Part shown: positions 25,190 through 34,026 of the stretch, one piece after another | Layout of the letters: every line of letters starts with the position of its first letter | Position numbering within the stretch: position 1 is the stretch's first letter | Origin: an uncultured Mycoplasmatota bacterium | Lineage (GTDB): Bacteria > Bacillota_I > Bacilli_A > RF39 > UBA660 | Direction of reading: 5' to 3' | Assembly (NCBI GenBank): GCA_947652325.1 | Contig: CANTCQ010000009.1 | Span: 1 to 54,821 of the forward strand | DNA: 54,821 bases | The notes under the pieces: model-generated | Told to the model about the DNA's origin: nothing | Seen by the model: the letters and a program-made list of their open reading frames with translations, nothing else | The model's database searches: none | Position numbers and translations under genes: made by a program

Positions 25190-28006
25190 TTAATCTAAAT
25201 ATTTGTTTAAATATTTACCAGTATAAGAGTTTTTGCATTTTACGACTTCTTCTGGTGTTCCTGTTGTAATAATTTCTCCTCCTGCATCTCCACCTTCTGG
25301 ACCTAAATCAATAATGTGGTCCGCAACTTTTATAACATCTAAATTATGTTCAATAACCACAACTGTATCGCCGTTATCTACAATTCGATTTAAAATAGAT
25401 ATTAATTTTTTTATATCAGCAGAATGGAGTCCAGTTGTTGGTTCATCTAATATAAACAAACTTTTTCCAGTTGGTTTTTTTTGCAATTCTTTGGCAAGTT
25501 TTACTCTTCCTGCTTCTCCTCCTGATAATGTAGGGGCTCCTTGACCAAGTTCTACATAAGATAATCCCACATCCATCATGATATCTAGTTTTGCTTTAAT
25601 CTTGGGAACATTTACAAAAAACTCTGCTGCTTCTTCTACACGCATCTTTAACACTTCCGCAATATTTTTTTCTTTAAATTTTATACTTAAAGTATCTCTA
25701 TTGTAACGCGTTCCTTTGCAGACATCACAAGGGACATAAACATCTGGTAAAAAGTGCATCTCGATTTTTTTAACACCATCTCCATAACATGCTTCACATC
25801 TTCCACCTTTTACATTAAAAGAAAATCTTGATTTATCAAATCCACGCATTTTACTTTCTTTCATTTCTGCAAAAAGATTTCTGATGTCATCAAATACTCC
25901 TACATAAGTTGCTGGATTACTTCTAGGTGTTCTTCCAATGGGGTCTTGAGAAATTTGCACTACTTTATCGATATTATCGAGTCCTTTTATTTTTTTATAT
26001 TTGCCTGGCAATGTTTTGGATTTAGGATATAGTGTTTTAAAAACTGCTTTGTGTAAAATTTCATTTACCAAAGAGCTTTTTCCAGAACCCGATACTCCTG
26101 TAATGCATACAAATTTTCCTAAAGGAATTTTCACATCAATATTTTTTAAATTATGTTCTTCTGCTCCCAGTATTTCTAAGAGTTTTCCATTTCCTTTCCG
26201 ACGTTTTTTGGGCACTTCTATTTTTTCTTTCCCCGATAAATATTTTCCTGTTAAAGAATTTTCATTTTTCATTACTTCTTTTGGAGTTCCAGCAGCAACG
26301 ATATGCCCTCCATCACGACCAGCACCTGGACCTACATCAACTAAAAAGTCTGCAGACATCATCGTATCAGTATCATGTTCTACTACAACTAAAGTATTTC
26401 CAAGACTTACCATTTCTTTTAAAGAGGTAATTAATTTGTCATTGTCTCTTTGGTGTAGTCCAATACTTGGCTCATCTAAAACATATAAAACCCCAGAAAG
26501 TTTGCTTCCAATTTGAGTAGCCAGTCTTATTCTTTGTAATTCACCACCGGATAATGTGCCCGCCATTCTATCAAGTGTAATATAATCAAGGCCTACATTT
26601 TTTAAAAATTCCAATCGATTTATTATTTCTTTTATAATTAAACGACTGATTTCTATTTGTTCTTTATTTAATTTTAAATTTTTAATAAATTCTAATAAAC
26701 GGCCAATACTCATTTGAGTCATTTCATAAATATTTTTTTTATTTACAAAAACATGTAATACACTTTCTTTAAGCCTAGCACCATGACATAAGGGACATTC
26801 AATTTCCATCATGTAATTATCCAGCCATTCTCTTATCCAATTTGAAGAAGTTTCCATATATCTTCTTTCTAAATTTGTAATTACCCCTTCATAAAAGCGC
26901 GTAGCAAATCTTTTGTTTCCATTTTTACTTGTATATTCAAAATGTAATTCTTCTGTGCTTCCGAAAAGGATAATATCTCGCTCTTTTTTGGTTAGTTTTT
27001 TGAAAGGTTTATCCATATCTATTTTATAATGGTCACAAGCTGTTTTGATATCTGTATAAAAAACATTTGCATCATCAGACATGGTAGCAATAGCCCCTTC
27101 ATTTATAGATAAAGTAGCATCTGGTATTAATAATTCTTCTGAAATGGCTGTTTTAAATCCTAATCCTTTACATTCAGGACAAGCTCCAAATGGTGCATTA
27201 AAAGAAAACATTCGCGGCTCTAAATCTGGAATAGAATAATTACATTTTACACATGCAAATTTTTCACTCCAAAGCATTTCTTCTCCACCTATGATATGAA
27301 TTAAAACCATACCATCTGCAAGTTTGGTAGAAGCTTCAATCGCTTCAAAAACACGGCTTCTTTCTTCTTTGGAAAGAACAATGCGGTCTACTATCACTTC
27401 TATCGTATCTTTCCTGTTTTTTTCTAACGCAATATCTTCTTCTAAAGAACGTATTTCCCCATTTATACGAGCTTTTGTGAACCCTTGACGACGTAAATCT
27501 TCTAATATATTTTGATGCATTCCTTTTTCTTCACGAACAATAGGGGCCATAATTTCTAATTTTGAACCTATTTGTAGATTCATCACTTTGTTGGTCATTT
27601 CTTCAATGCTTTGATGTACAATGGCTACGTTGTGATTGGGACAAAAAGGTGTTCCAATTCTTGCATACAAAAGTTTTAAATAATCGTAAATTTCTGTTAC
27701 TGTTCCTACAGTGCTTCGAGGGTTATTGTTTGTCGTTTTTTGGTCTATAGCAATGCTAGGACTTAACCCATCAATAGAATCAACATCTGGTTTTTCGCTT
27801 CCTCCTAAAAATTGGCGAGCATAGCTGGACAAACTTTCGACAAATCTTCTTTGCCCTTCAGCATAAATGGTATCAAAAGCTAAGCTACTTTTTCCAGAAC
27901 CCGATACTCCTGTCATGACAATTAATTTATTTTTGGGTAAATCCAAATCTATATTTTTTAAATTATTTTCTCTTGCTCCACGAATTCTAATTTTATCATT
28001 ATTCAT
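25190..28006 (-). CDS. uvrA: excinuclease ABC subunit UvrA
   Basis: At 938 aa, full length, it has two ABC ATPase halves, each with a GVSGSGKSSL Walker A (about residues 33-42 and 640) and LSGGE signatures (TLSGGELQRIRLA, LSGGEAGRVKLA). Zinc-finger cysteine pairs occur in both halves (CVKCN/CPECKG and CEACYGDG/CDVCKG), and ARQFLG is in the N-terminal region. UvrA scans DNA for lesions with UvrB in nucleotide excision repair. uvrB is not adjacent here, although the two are usually neighbours in Bacillus. GAGGG precedes the ATG; the gene has its own promoter and terminator. Confidence 0.97.
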   Translation of the reverse strand: MNNDKIRIRGARENNLKNIDLDLPKNKLIVMTGVSGSGKSSLAFDTIYAEGQRRFVESLSSYARQFLGGSEKPDVDSIDGLSPSIAIDQKTTNNNPRSTVGTVTEIYDYLKLLYARIGTPFCPNHNVAIVHQSIEEMTNKVMNLQIGSKLEIMAPIVREEKGMHQNILEDLRRQGFTKARINGEIRSLEEDIALEKNRKDTIEVIVDRIVLSKEERSRVFEAIEASTKLADGMVLIHIIGGEEMLWSEKFACVKCNYSIPDLEPRMFSFNAPFGACPECKGLGFKTAISEELLIPDATLSINEGAIATMSDDANVFYTDIKTACDHYKIDMDKPFKKLTKKERDIILFGSTEELHFEYTSKNGNKRFATRFYEGVITNLERRYMETSSNWIREWLDNYMMEIECPLCHGARLKESVLHVFVNKKNIYEMTQMSIGRLLEFIKNLKLNKEQIEISRLIIKEIINRLEFLKNVGLDYITLDRMAGTLSGGELQRIRLATQIGSKLSGVLYVLDEPSIGLHQRDNDKLITSLKEMVSLGNTLVVVEHDTDTMMSADFLVDVGPGAGRDGGHIVAAGTPKEVMKNENSLTGKYLSGKEKIEVPKKRRKGNGKLLEILGAEEHNLKNIDVKIPLGKFVCITGVSGSGKSSLVNEILHKAVFKTLYPKSKTLPGKYKKIKGLDNIDKVVQISQDPIGRTPRSNPATYVGVFDDIRNLFAEMKESKMRGFDKSRFSFNVKGGRCEACYGDGVKKIEMHFLPDVYVPCDVCKGTRYNRDTLSIKFKEKNIAEVLKMRVEEAAEFFVNVPKIKAKLDIMMDVGLSYVELGQGAPTLSGGEAGRVKLAKELQKKPTGKSLFILDEPTTGLHSADIKKLISILNRIVDNGDTVVVIEHNLDVIKVADHIIDLGPEGGDAGGEIITTGTPEEVVKCKNSYTGKYLNKYLD

Positions 28007-28030
28007 ATATATCCCTCACTTGCGTTACTT

Positions 28031-28061
28031 ATTGTACCACAATTTATTAAATTTATAGCAA
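28031..28061 (-). promoter_or_regulatory. probable uvrA promoter
   Basis: On the minus strand an extended -10 element (TGGTACAAT) lies about 25 bp before the uvrA start, with TTGCTA 19 bp upstream. The long spacer is offset by the extended -10. No LexA-type box was recognised. Confidence 0.45.
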
Positions 28062-28115
28062 AATTAATATAGCATATATTTGTTCGCTTTTCAATGTAAA
28101 AAAAAGAAGCTTTTT

Positions 28116-29306
28116 TTAAATTTTTTTACTTTGCGATTGTTTTTCTTTTATTAATTTTACGATAACAACATAGTGTAAAATAGATAACAAAATAGCAGGT
28201 ATAACAAAATACCGGTATTCAAAATGAAAAACCAATCCACATATAAAAGTTCCAATCGCTTTTCCCACTAAAGAAGAACAATATTTTAAAGTCGTTAAAA
28301 GCAAAGAATATTTTTCTTCTATAGTATTAATAAAGAATCCACTAAAAACAAATTCATGTGTACAATCGGTTAGCAATAGATAAAGTAACATAATAAAAAA
28401 TAAGGTGGTATTGTTCATAAAAAATATTAAAATATAAAATAATAATCGAATGCCATATTTAAAAAACATATGCACATAATCGCTTTTTCCTTTCGTATAT
28501 TTTACAATAAACATCGATAAAAAATTGGAAAGGATACCAATGCCTAAAATAAGATAACTAGAAATAGTGGAAGAAAGTCCTATATTTTCTGTTAATATAA
28601 GCATGGGCATACCTAGGATAGAAGCCCAAATAAGTGCTCCTAACCCATTATGGAAAAGATAAGTATAAAGAATTTTGTTTTTGTTAAAATAAGTTAAGGT
28701 TTCTTTTAAATCAAATTTTGTTTTTTCCTTTTTATTCTCAATTTCAATAGTAATTAGAATAAAAAAAGATAAAAAAGTAAAAAGAATGGATAAAAGCAAA
28801 CAGAGATTATAATCAACGATTGTATGAATAATGACTTTTCCTAGAAGAATAGAAACAAATAAAAAACCTAATTTACTAAATAAAGATTCAATAAAACTTT
28901 TTTTTGTATAAAGTACATCATCTTTGGAAATATTCATCATAAGAGGATAGATACTTGCCACAATCACTTGCGTAAAAGCAATGTCAAAAAACATTAAAAA
29001 CTTAATCCAAAATAAAGCATTGGTACCATTTAAACAAATCAATATAGTTCCTGTTATCATTTTTATAAGTAGAGAAACAACAATCCCCATTTTTAATTTA
29101 TCTGCAGATACCCGTATAGTAAAATAAAATAAAATCAAGACCGTTACGAAATAAGAAATACTAATGACATGACTTATAGATACAGTAGACAAATAATTTT
29201 CGGCCATCCAAAGTTCTCTATAATTATCAAATGTACCAATAGAAAACCCAAAAAGTGCCAAAAAGAACAAGAGCCAAAAGCATTTATTATTTTTTATCTT
29301 CTGCAT
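28116..29306 (-). CDS. MFS-type membrane transporter, 12 helices
   Basis: At 396 aa with about 12 hydrophobic helices and a central charged loop (near residue 200, rich in Lys and Glu), it has the shape of a major facilitator. Weak matches to MFS loop motifs are visible (RVSADKLKMG after helix 2). I cannot name a substrate. It lies about 40 bp after the short-chain dehydrogenase gene and may share its transcript. An A/T-rich GAAGCTT hairpin around its stop codon is too weak to call as a terminator. Confidence 0.7.
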   Translation of the reverse strand: MQKIKNNKCFWLLFFLALFGFSIGTFDNYRELWMAENYLSTVSISHVISISYFVTVLILFYFTIRVSADKLKMGIVVSLLIKMITGTILICLNGTNALFWIKFLMFFDIAFTQVIVASIYPLMMNISKDDVLYTKKSFIESLFSKLGFLFVSILLGKVIIHTIVDYNLCLLLSILFTFLSFFILITIEIENKKEKTKFDLKETLTYFNKNKILYTYLFHNGLGALIWASILGMPMLILTENIGLSSTISSYLILGIGILSNFLSMFIVKYTKGKSDYVHMFFKYGIRLLFYILIFFMNNTTLFFIMLLYLLLTDCTHEFVFSGFFINTIEEKYSLLLTTLKYCSSLVGKAIGTFICGLVFHFEYRYFVIPAILLSILHYVVIVKLIKEKQSQSKKI

Positions 29307-29349
29307 ATTTTTTCACCTATTAAAAGTATATCATACTTTCTTTCTTTTT

Positions 29350-30108
29350 TTAATCGTTTGGGAATTTTCTTTTTTGAATAAAATAAGTGATTTTTAAAGA
29401 AAGTTTCCAAGGTATAAAGCGGTTAAAAAACAAGCCCAATTTTACACGCCAACCAGGCACAATAATTAATTTTTTTTGAAACATTTTATCGATTCCTATT
29501 TTGGCTACTTTTTCACTAAGCATTTCATTTATTTTAAATATACCCTGCGCCACTTCATTAAATTCGGTTTTTACAGGACCAGGGCATAAAGCGCTTATAT
29601 GAACATTGCTTTTTTGGTGTTTTAGTTCTTCATAAAGCGCCATTGTTAATTTTGTAACATAATTTTTAGTTGCATAATAAGTATTCAATCTAGGCCCTGC
29701 TAAAAACCCAGCACTAGAACAAACATTTAATATATAACCGTGATTCTTTTTCATAAAATCGCTTACAAATAGTTTTGTTAAAATATGGTATGCTTTTATA
29801 TTTAAATCTATCATTTCTAATTCTCGTTTTAAATTAGTCTTTGAAAACATACCAAATAGACCAAATCCTGCATTATTGATTACTATGTCAACATTTTCTT
29901 TTTTTACTTTTTCATATAAAGCAAAAACATTGTCTTCTATACATAAATCCATTGCTATTATTTTTACATTTACTTTTACGTTTTTTTGTATTTCTTCAAG
30001 TCGTTCTTTTCTTCTAGCAACCAGTATTAAATCATGTCCTTGGCTCGCTAAATAATAAGCCATATCTCTTCCAATACCGCTACTTGCTCCTGTAATTAAT
30101 GATTTCAC
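29350..30108 (-). CDS. short-chain dehydrogenase/reductase (classical SDR)
   Basis: This is a classical SDR of about 252 aa with the cofactor loop TGASSGIG at the N-terminus, an ARRKERLEE segment suggesting NADPH preference, the NNAGFG motif, the catalytic Ser in VCSSAG, and the Tyr-x3-Lys pair in TYYATKNY. The C-terminus after LCPGPVKTEF is extended and basic, as in DltE-like members. The first supported start is the GTG at 30108, with AGGTG 7 nt upstream, giving MKSLITGASSGIG. Another GTG three codons earlier would overlap this site. The substrate is unknown; the enzyme is cytosolic. Confidence 0.87.
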   Translation of the reverse strand: MKSLITGASSGIGRDMAYYLASQGHDLILVARRKERLEEIQKNVKVNVKIIAMDLCIEDNVFALYEKVKKENVDIVINNAGFGLFGMFSKTNLKRELEMIDLNIKAYHILTKLFVSDFMKKNHGYILNVCSSAGFLAGPRLNTYYATKNYVTKLTMALYEELKHQKSNVHISALCPGPVKTEFNEVAQGIFKINEMLSEKVAKIGIDKMFQKKLIIVPGWRVKLGLFFNRFIPWKLSLKITYFIQKRKFPND

Positions 30109-30219
30109 TTCTATCACCTATCTTTATTATAATTTAACTATTCTTTATTATACTTTCCTATGCTATTTTAACACTTCTCCATATTTTTCTAAGTATTACA
30201 CAAAAAAAGAGAATTTATT

Positions 30220-30897
30220 TTAATCCTCTCTATTTCCAAAAATCATTACTAATCTTACAATTTCTAACGCACTTGTTAAAACTCCTGCTAAATAAGTAGA
30301 AGCTGCTGCTCTAAGCATTTTTTTTATGTCTTCTTGTTCATCCACTGTAGCAAGGCGCAAATTTTCAATTTCTTGCTTGGCTCTTTTACTTGCATCGATT
30401 TCAACTGGAAGAGTCACCAGTTGAAAAATAAGACCTGTTCCTACAAGACAAATACCTAAACCTATCATTTCCATAGATTCCATAAAAAGTCCCAGTAAGA
30501 TAACAAAGTAGGAAAAACTGGTAGCAAAGTTAACTGCTGGAAATATAAGACTTCGAATACGCATGTAGGCATACCCTTCTTTGTCTTGCACCGCATGACC
30601 ACATTCATGCGCTGCTACTGCTACTGCTGCAACAGACTTTCCATGATATATTGTATGGGATAAACGAACAACTTTTCTTTTTGGGTCATAATGGTCCGTA
30701 AGATTTCCTTTTGTTTCAACAATATATACATCGTTGAGGCCATTTTTATCTAATATTTTTCTAGCAACTTCAAAGCCACTTACTTCTTGTTCATTTTCCA
30801 TTCCTTTATATTTGCTATAATTACTTGTTACTAACATTTGAGCAATAGCTGGAATAATTAACATTACAATTAAAATAATTAAATCCATATTTTTCAC
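30220..30897 (-). CDS. YugP-family zinc metallopeptidase (membrane)
   Basis: At 225 aa it has an N-terminal membrane helix and the metalloprotease site H97-E-C-G-H101 in an AVAAHECGHAVQ context, followed by two further hydrophobic helices (about 120-165) and a C-terminal helix. This matches the YugP-type neutral zinc metallopeptidase family of Firmicutes, whose substrate is unknown. It lies 46 bp after cysS counted on the coding strand, with its own AGGAAG ribosome binding site. Confidence 0.85.
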   Translation of the reverse strand: MKNMDLIILIVMLIIPAIAQMLVTSNYSKYKGMENEQEVSGFEVARKILDKNGLNDVYIVETKGNLTDHYDPKRKVVRLSHTIYHGKSVAAVAVAAHECGHAVQDKEGYAYMRIRSLIFPAVNFATSFSYFVILLGLFMESMEMIGLGICLVGTGLIFQLVTLPVEIDASKRAKQEIENLRLATVDEQEDIKKMLRAAASTYLAGVLTSALEIVRLVMIFGNRED

Positions 30898-30943
30898 TTC
30901 CTATTTTCATTGTATCACTATTTTGTGAAAAAATTGTGTAAAA

Positions 30944-32347
30944 TTACTTTCTTATTTCATAGGTTGTTCCTTCTCTTGTATCTTTAATAAAAATACCTTG
31001 ACTTTCTAAAGTAGCACGTATTTCATCGGCAAGGGCGTAATTTTTTTGTTCTTTTGCTTCTTTTCTTTTGGCTAATTGTTCTTCTATATAAGCTGTATCT
31101 ATTTCATTATTACCATTTTCTCTCTTTAATAAATCCAAAGATAAAACTTTATCCCATGCTTCTATTAAAGCTAACTTTGTAGTACTATTTATATTACTTT
31201 TCAATAAATGATATATATAACTTATTGCATTTGCCGTATTCAAATCATTTGCAATAACTTCTTTAAATTTTATATCGTACTCTCTAAAAATCTCTTTTTC
31301 TAACTCTCCTTCTTTTTTTAATTGTCTTATTTTGTTTTTTAACTTTTCATAAGCTTGACTTGCATTGTCAAGTGCTTCATAAGAAAATACAAGTACTTTA
31401 CGATAAGATGTATTTAAACACATAAAACGATAGGCAAGAGGATTATAGCCTTTTTCTTTTAACAAGGAAATAGTTAAAAAGTCTCCTTTCGATTTTGCCA
31501 TTTTTCCATTTATATCATTTAAATGTTCTCCATGTACCCAATATTTACACCATTTATGACCAATATATGCTTCGCTTTGGGCGATTTCATTTGTATGATG
31601 AGGGAAGACATTATCAACACCTCCACAATGAATATCTAAGTATTCTCCTAAATATTTTAAACTGATTCCTGAACATTCAATGTGCCATCCTGGATATCCT
31701 ACTCCCCAAGGAGAATCCCATTTTAAGGCCTGACTCTCAAACTTCGATTTTGTAAACCAAAGAACAAAGTCGGATTGGTTTCTTTTCGATGCATCTTCTT
31801 CTACACCATCTCTTACTCCAATTACCATTTCATCTATTTTATGATTGGTAAGTGTATAATAATCTTCTAGTTTTGAAGTATCAAAATAAATATTTCCACC
31901 GCTTTGATAAGCATAACCTATATCCAAAAGTTTGGTTATAATTTTAATATATTCTTCTATATTATTGGTAGCATTTGATACAATTTCTGGCCATTTAATA
32001 TTTAAACTTTCTGTATCTTTTTTGAATTCTTCTGTATAAAATTTTGCTATTTCTAAAACGGTTTTATTTTCCCTAGCAGCTCCTTTTAACATTTTGTCTT
32101 CTCCTGAATCAGAATCGCTTGCTAAATGGCCAACATCTGTAATGTTCATTACTCTTTTTACACTATAGCCTACATAATTTAATGTTTTTTCTAATATATC
32201 TTCAAATATATAAGTTCTCAAATTGCCAATGTGAGCAAAGTGATATACAGTTGGTCCGCAAGTGTACATCTTCACTTCGTTTGGGTCATTCGGGACAAAA
32301 TCCTCTACTTTTTTTGTTAATGTATTAAATATTTTCATCATCATCAT
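30944..32347 (-). CDS. cysS: cysteinyl-tRNA synthetase
   Basis: At 467 aa it is a class I synthetase with Cys30 (zinc), HIGN at 39-42, GYPGWHIECSGI and HTNEIAQSEA (zinc ligands), and KMAKSKGDF in the place of KMSKS. It charges tRNA-Cys. The gene begins with four ATG codons in a row behind AAGAAGAG, so any of the first four could be used. It follows the gltX homologue in the usual Firmicutes gltX-cysS order, with a 32-codon frame between instead of cysE. No T-box leader is visible. Confidence 0.95.
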   Translation of the reverse strand: MMMMKIFNTLTKKVEDFVPNDPNEVKMYTCGPTVYHFAHIGNLRTYIFEDILEKTLNYVGYSVKRVMNITDVGHLASDSDSGEDKMLKGAARENKTVLEIAKFYTEEFKKDTESLNIKWPEIVSNATNNIEEYIKIITKLLDIGYAYQSGGNIYFDTSKLEDYYTLTNHKIDEMVIGVRDGVEEDASKRNQSDFVLWFTKSKFESQALKWDSPWGVGYPGWHIECSGISLKYLGEYLDIHCGGVDNVFPHHTNEIAQSEAYIGHKWCKYWVHGEHLNDINGKMAKSKGDFLTISLLKEKGYNPLAYRFMCLNTSYRKVLVFSYEALDNASQAYEKLKNKIRQLKKEGELEKEIFREYDIKFKEVIANDLNTANAISYIYHLLKSNINSTTKLALIEAWDKVLSLDLLKRENGNNEIDTAYIEEQLAKRKEAKEQKNYALADEIRATLESQGIFIKDTREGTTYEIRK

Positions 32348-32355
32348 CTCTCTTC

Positions 32356-32454
32356 TTATCGTTTACTTATCATTTTATAATAAATTTCTAATTCTGAGGT
32401 TTTAAAATCTACATCTTTTTTAGCAATAACTAAATGAATAGTGGCACATGCCAT
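32356..32454 (-). CDS. small ORF (32 aa) between gltX homologue and cysS
   Basis: A 32-codon frame begins MACATIHLVIAKK and ends YYKMISKR. Its ATG has a strong AGGAG 8 nt upstream, embedded in the end of the gltX-like gene, and its stop lies just before the cysS ribosome binding site. It may be a genuine small peptide, or the start of a larger gene that lost its remainder (the abrupt end after a well-formed N-terminus suggests this). cysE occupies this slot in Bacillus, but this is not cysE. Confidence 0.4.
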   Translation of the reverse strand: MACATIHLVIAKKDVDFKTSELEIYYKMISKR

Positions 32455-32455
32455 G

Positions 32456-33880
32456 TTATTCTCCTAATCTTTGTAATACTGTATCTTTTCCAAGTAATTC
32501 TATCATTGTTTCTAAACGAGGTCCATGCATCACTCCAGATACAGCAATTCGAATGGGCATATAAAGCATTTTTCCAGTAACATTACTTTTTACACCTACT
32601 TGTTTTATAACTTCTTTTATCGTTTCTTCTGTCCAAATATCTAGCCTTTTTATTTCTTCTCTAAATACCAGTATAATTTTTTTTGTATAAACATCACTCT
32701 TTAGAAAGGATATTGCTTTTTCTTCAAATTCTATAGTATTTTGAAAAAACATATAGGTAAATAAAACAATCTCAGCTCCAAAAGAAAGGGTATTTTTATA
32801 TAGAAGTAAAAGTTTTCTTATCCAATCTTCTTTTTTTCCTTCTAAATTATATGCTTCTTCTAAAAAAGGTCTTACAAATTTTAAATAATCTTCTTTATTC
32901 ATTTCTTTTATATAATGATGATTAAACCATTCTAATTTTTTTATATCGTAATGGGCAGGTCTTCTATGAATGCGCTTACTATCAAAGTTTTCTACAAGTT
33001 CTTCTAGTGTGAAAAATTCACGAGCATCTTTGGGGGACCATCCTAGAAATGCTAAGTAATTAAGAATCGCTTCTGGCATAAACCCTTGGTTTAATAAATC
33101 CATTAAGTTGTTTTCCTTTGTTCCTTTTTTTCTTTTTGTATCATTTTTTGTAATTATTAAAGGAAAATGCATAAATTCTGGTCTTTGAAATTCTAAAGCA
33201 TCGTATAAAAGTAAATATTTTGGTGTACTTGTTAAAAATGTGCATTCTTTTGTGACATGAGTAATTCCCATTAGTGCATCATCTATTACGTTTGCAAAAT
33301 TATAAGTAGGCATCCCATTGCTTTTTATTAAAATTTGGTCTTCTAAAGTATTATTTTCTACGGTTATATCCCCGTAAACTAAATCACGATAACTTGTTTG
33401 TCCAACATCAGGCATTTTTTCTCGAATGACATAAGTCTCTCCTGCCATGACTCTTCTTTGAGCTTCATCCTTAGGAAAATTTCGGCATGTGCCATCGTAT
33501 TTAAAATTTTCTTTTTTATCGGTTGCTTCCAGGCGTTTCTTATTTAACGTTACTTCATCACAAAAACAGTAGTAAGCATAGCCTTTTTTTATTAGTTTCT
33601 GGGCATACTTTTTATAAATATCTAAACGTTTGCTTTGATTATAGGGTCCGTTATCACTTTCTTTATTTGGGCCTTCATCATAAACTAGGCGAAAAGTATC
33701 GAGTACGTGGTATAAAAATTCTTCTGCACTTTTCGTATATTCACTTTGGTTTATATCTTCTATTCGTAATAAAAATTCACCCGCATCTTGTTTGGCTATC
33801 AAGTAAGCAAATAAAGCATTTCTTACTTCCTCAATGTCTACATATCGACTCGTATTTGGGGAAAAATTCGTTTTTGTCAA
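32456..33880 (-). CDS. GluRS-like protein with degenerate active site (gltX homologue)
   Basis: This 474-aa protein aligns over its whole length with bacterial glutamyl-tRNA synthetase. However, the N-terminal PSPTGYLHIGGAR segment reads PNTSRYVDIEEVR: Arg5 is Asn, Ser9 is Asn, and HIGG is DIEE. Glu41, and Tyr193 and Asn197 in YNFAN, are kept, but the next Arg (T. thermophilus 205) is Lys211. KISKR reads KRKKG. Fold and tRNA-binding regions appear intact. The best start is TTG at 33880 (GAGGAG 6 nt upstream); the TTG at 33886 is too close to that site. It occupies the usual gltX position before cysS. Catalytic competence is doubtful; a moonlighting or tRNA-binding role is inference. Confidence 0.85.
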   Translation of the reverse strand: MTKTNFSPNTSRYVDIEEVRNALFAYLIAKQDAGEFLLRIEDINQSEYTKSAEEFLYHVLDTFRLVYDEGPNKESDNGPYNQSKRLDIYKKYAQKLIKKGYAYYCFCDEVTLNKKRLEATDKKENFKYDGTCRNFPKDEAQRRVMAGETYVIREKMPDVGQTSYRDLVYGDITVENNTLEDQILIKSNGMPTYNFANVIDDALMGITHVTKECTFLTSTPKYLLLYDALEFQRPEFMHFPLIITKNDTKRKKGTKENNLMDLLNQGFMPEAILNYLAFLGWSPKDAREFFTLEELVENFDSKRIHRRPAHYDIKKLEWFNHHYIKEMNKEDYLKFVRPFLEEAYNLEGKKEDWIRKLLLLYKNTLSFGAEIVLFTYMFFQNTIEFEEKAISFLKSDVYTKKIILVFREEIKRLDIWTEETIKEVIKQVGVKSNVTGKMLYMPIRIAVSGVMHGPRLETMIELLGKDTVLQRLGE

Positions 33881-33907
33881 AAGCAACTCCTCTTTTCTAA
33901 ATAATTA

Positions 33908-33991
33908 TTTGTCGTTTATTACACCGTGAATTAAATTTACATCAGATGGAATAATGGTCTTTATTTTTGCTAAATCAATATAATATTCTTT
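33908..33991 (-). CDS. possible 27-aa peptide upstream of the gltX homologue
   Basis: A 27-codon frame (MKEYYIDLAKIKTII..., ending VINDK) ends 27 bp before the gltX-like start. The ribosome binding site is weak (GAGATG). Codon composition looks protein-like, but the length allows no family call. It may be a remnant or a leader peptide. Confidence 0.2.
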
Positions 33992-34026
33992 CATATCTAC
34001 ATCTCATATATCAATTATAGCATTGT

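Noticed and set aside
28095..28130. Hairpin around GAAGCTT at the MFS stop codon as a terminator
   Set aside because: The pairing is almost entirely A/T runs with a very short GC core; such structures are expected by chance at this composition.
32456..33886. Loss of GluRS motifs explained by a frameshift
   Set aside because: The residues before, within and after the altered motif align one for one with normal GluRS in a single frame, so point divergence and not a frameshift is responsible.
30944..33990. T-box leader for cysS or gltX
   Set aside because: No specifier hairpin or conserved T-box antiterminator sequence was seen before the gltX-like gene, cysS or asnB.
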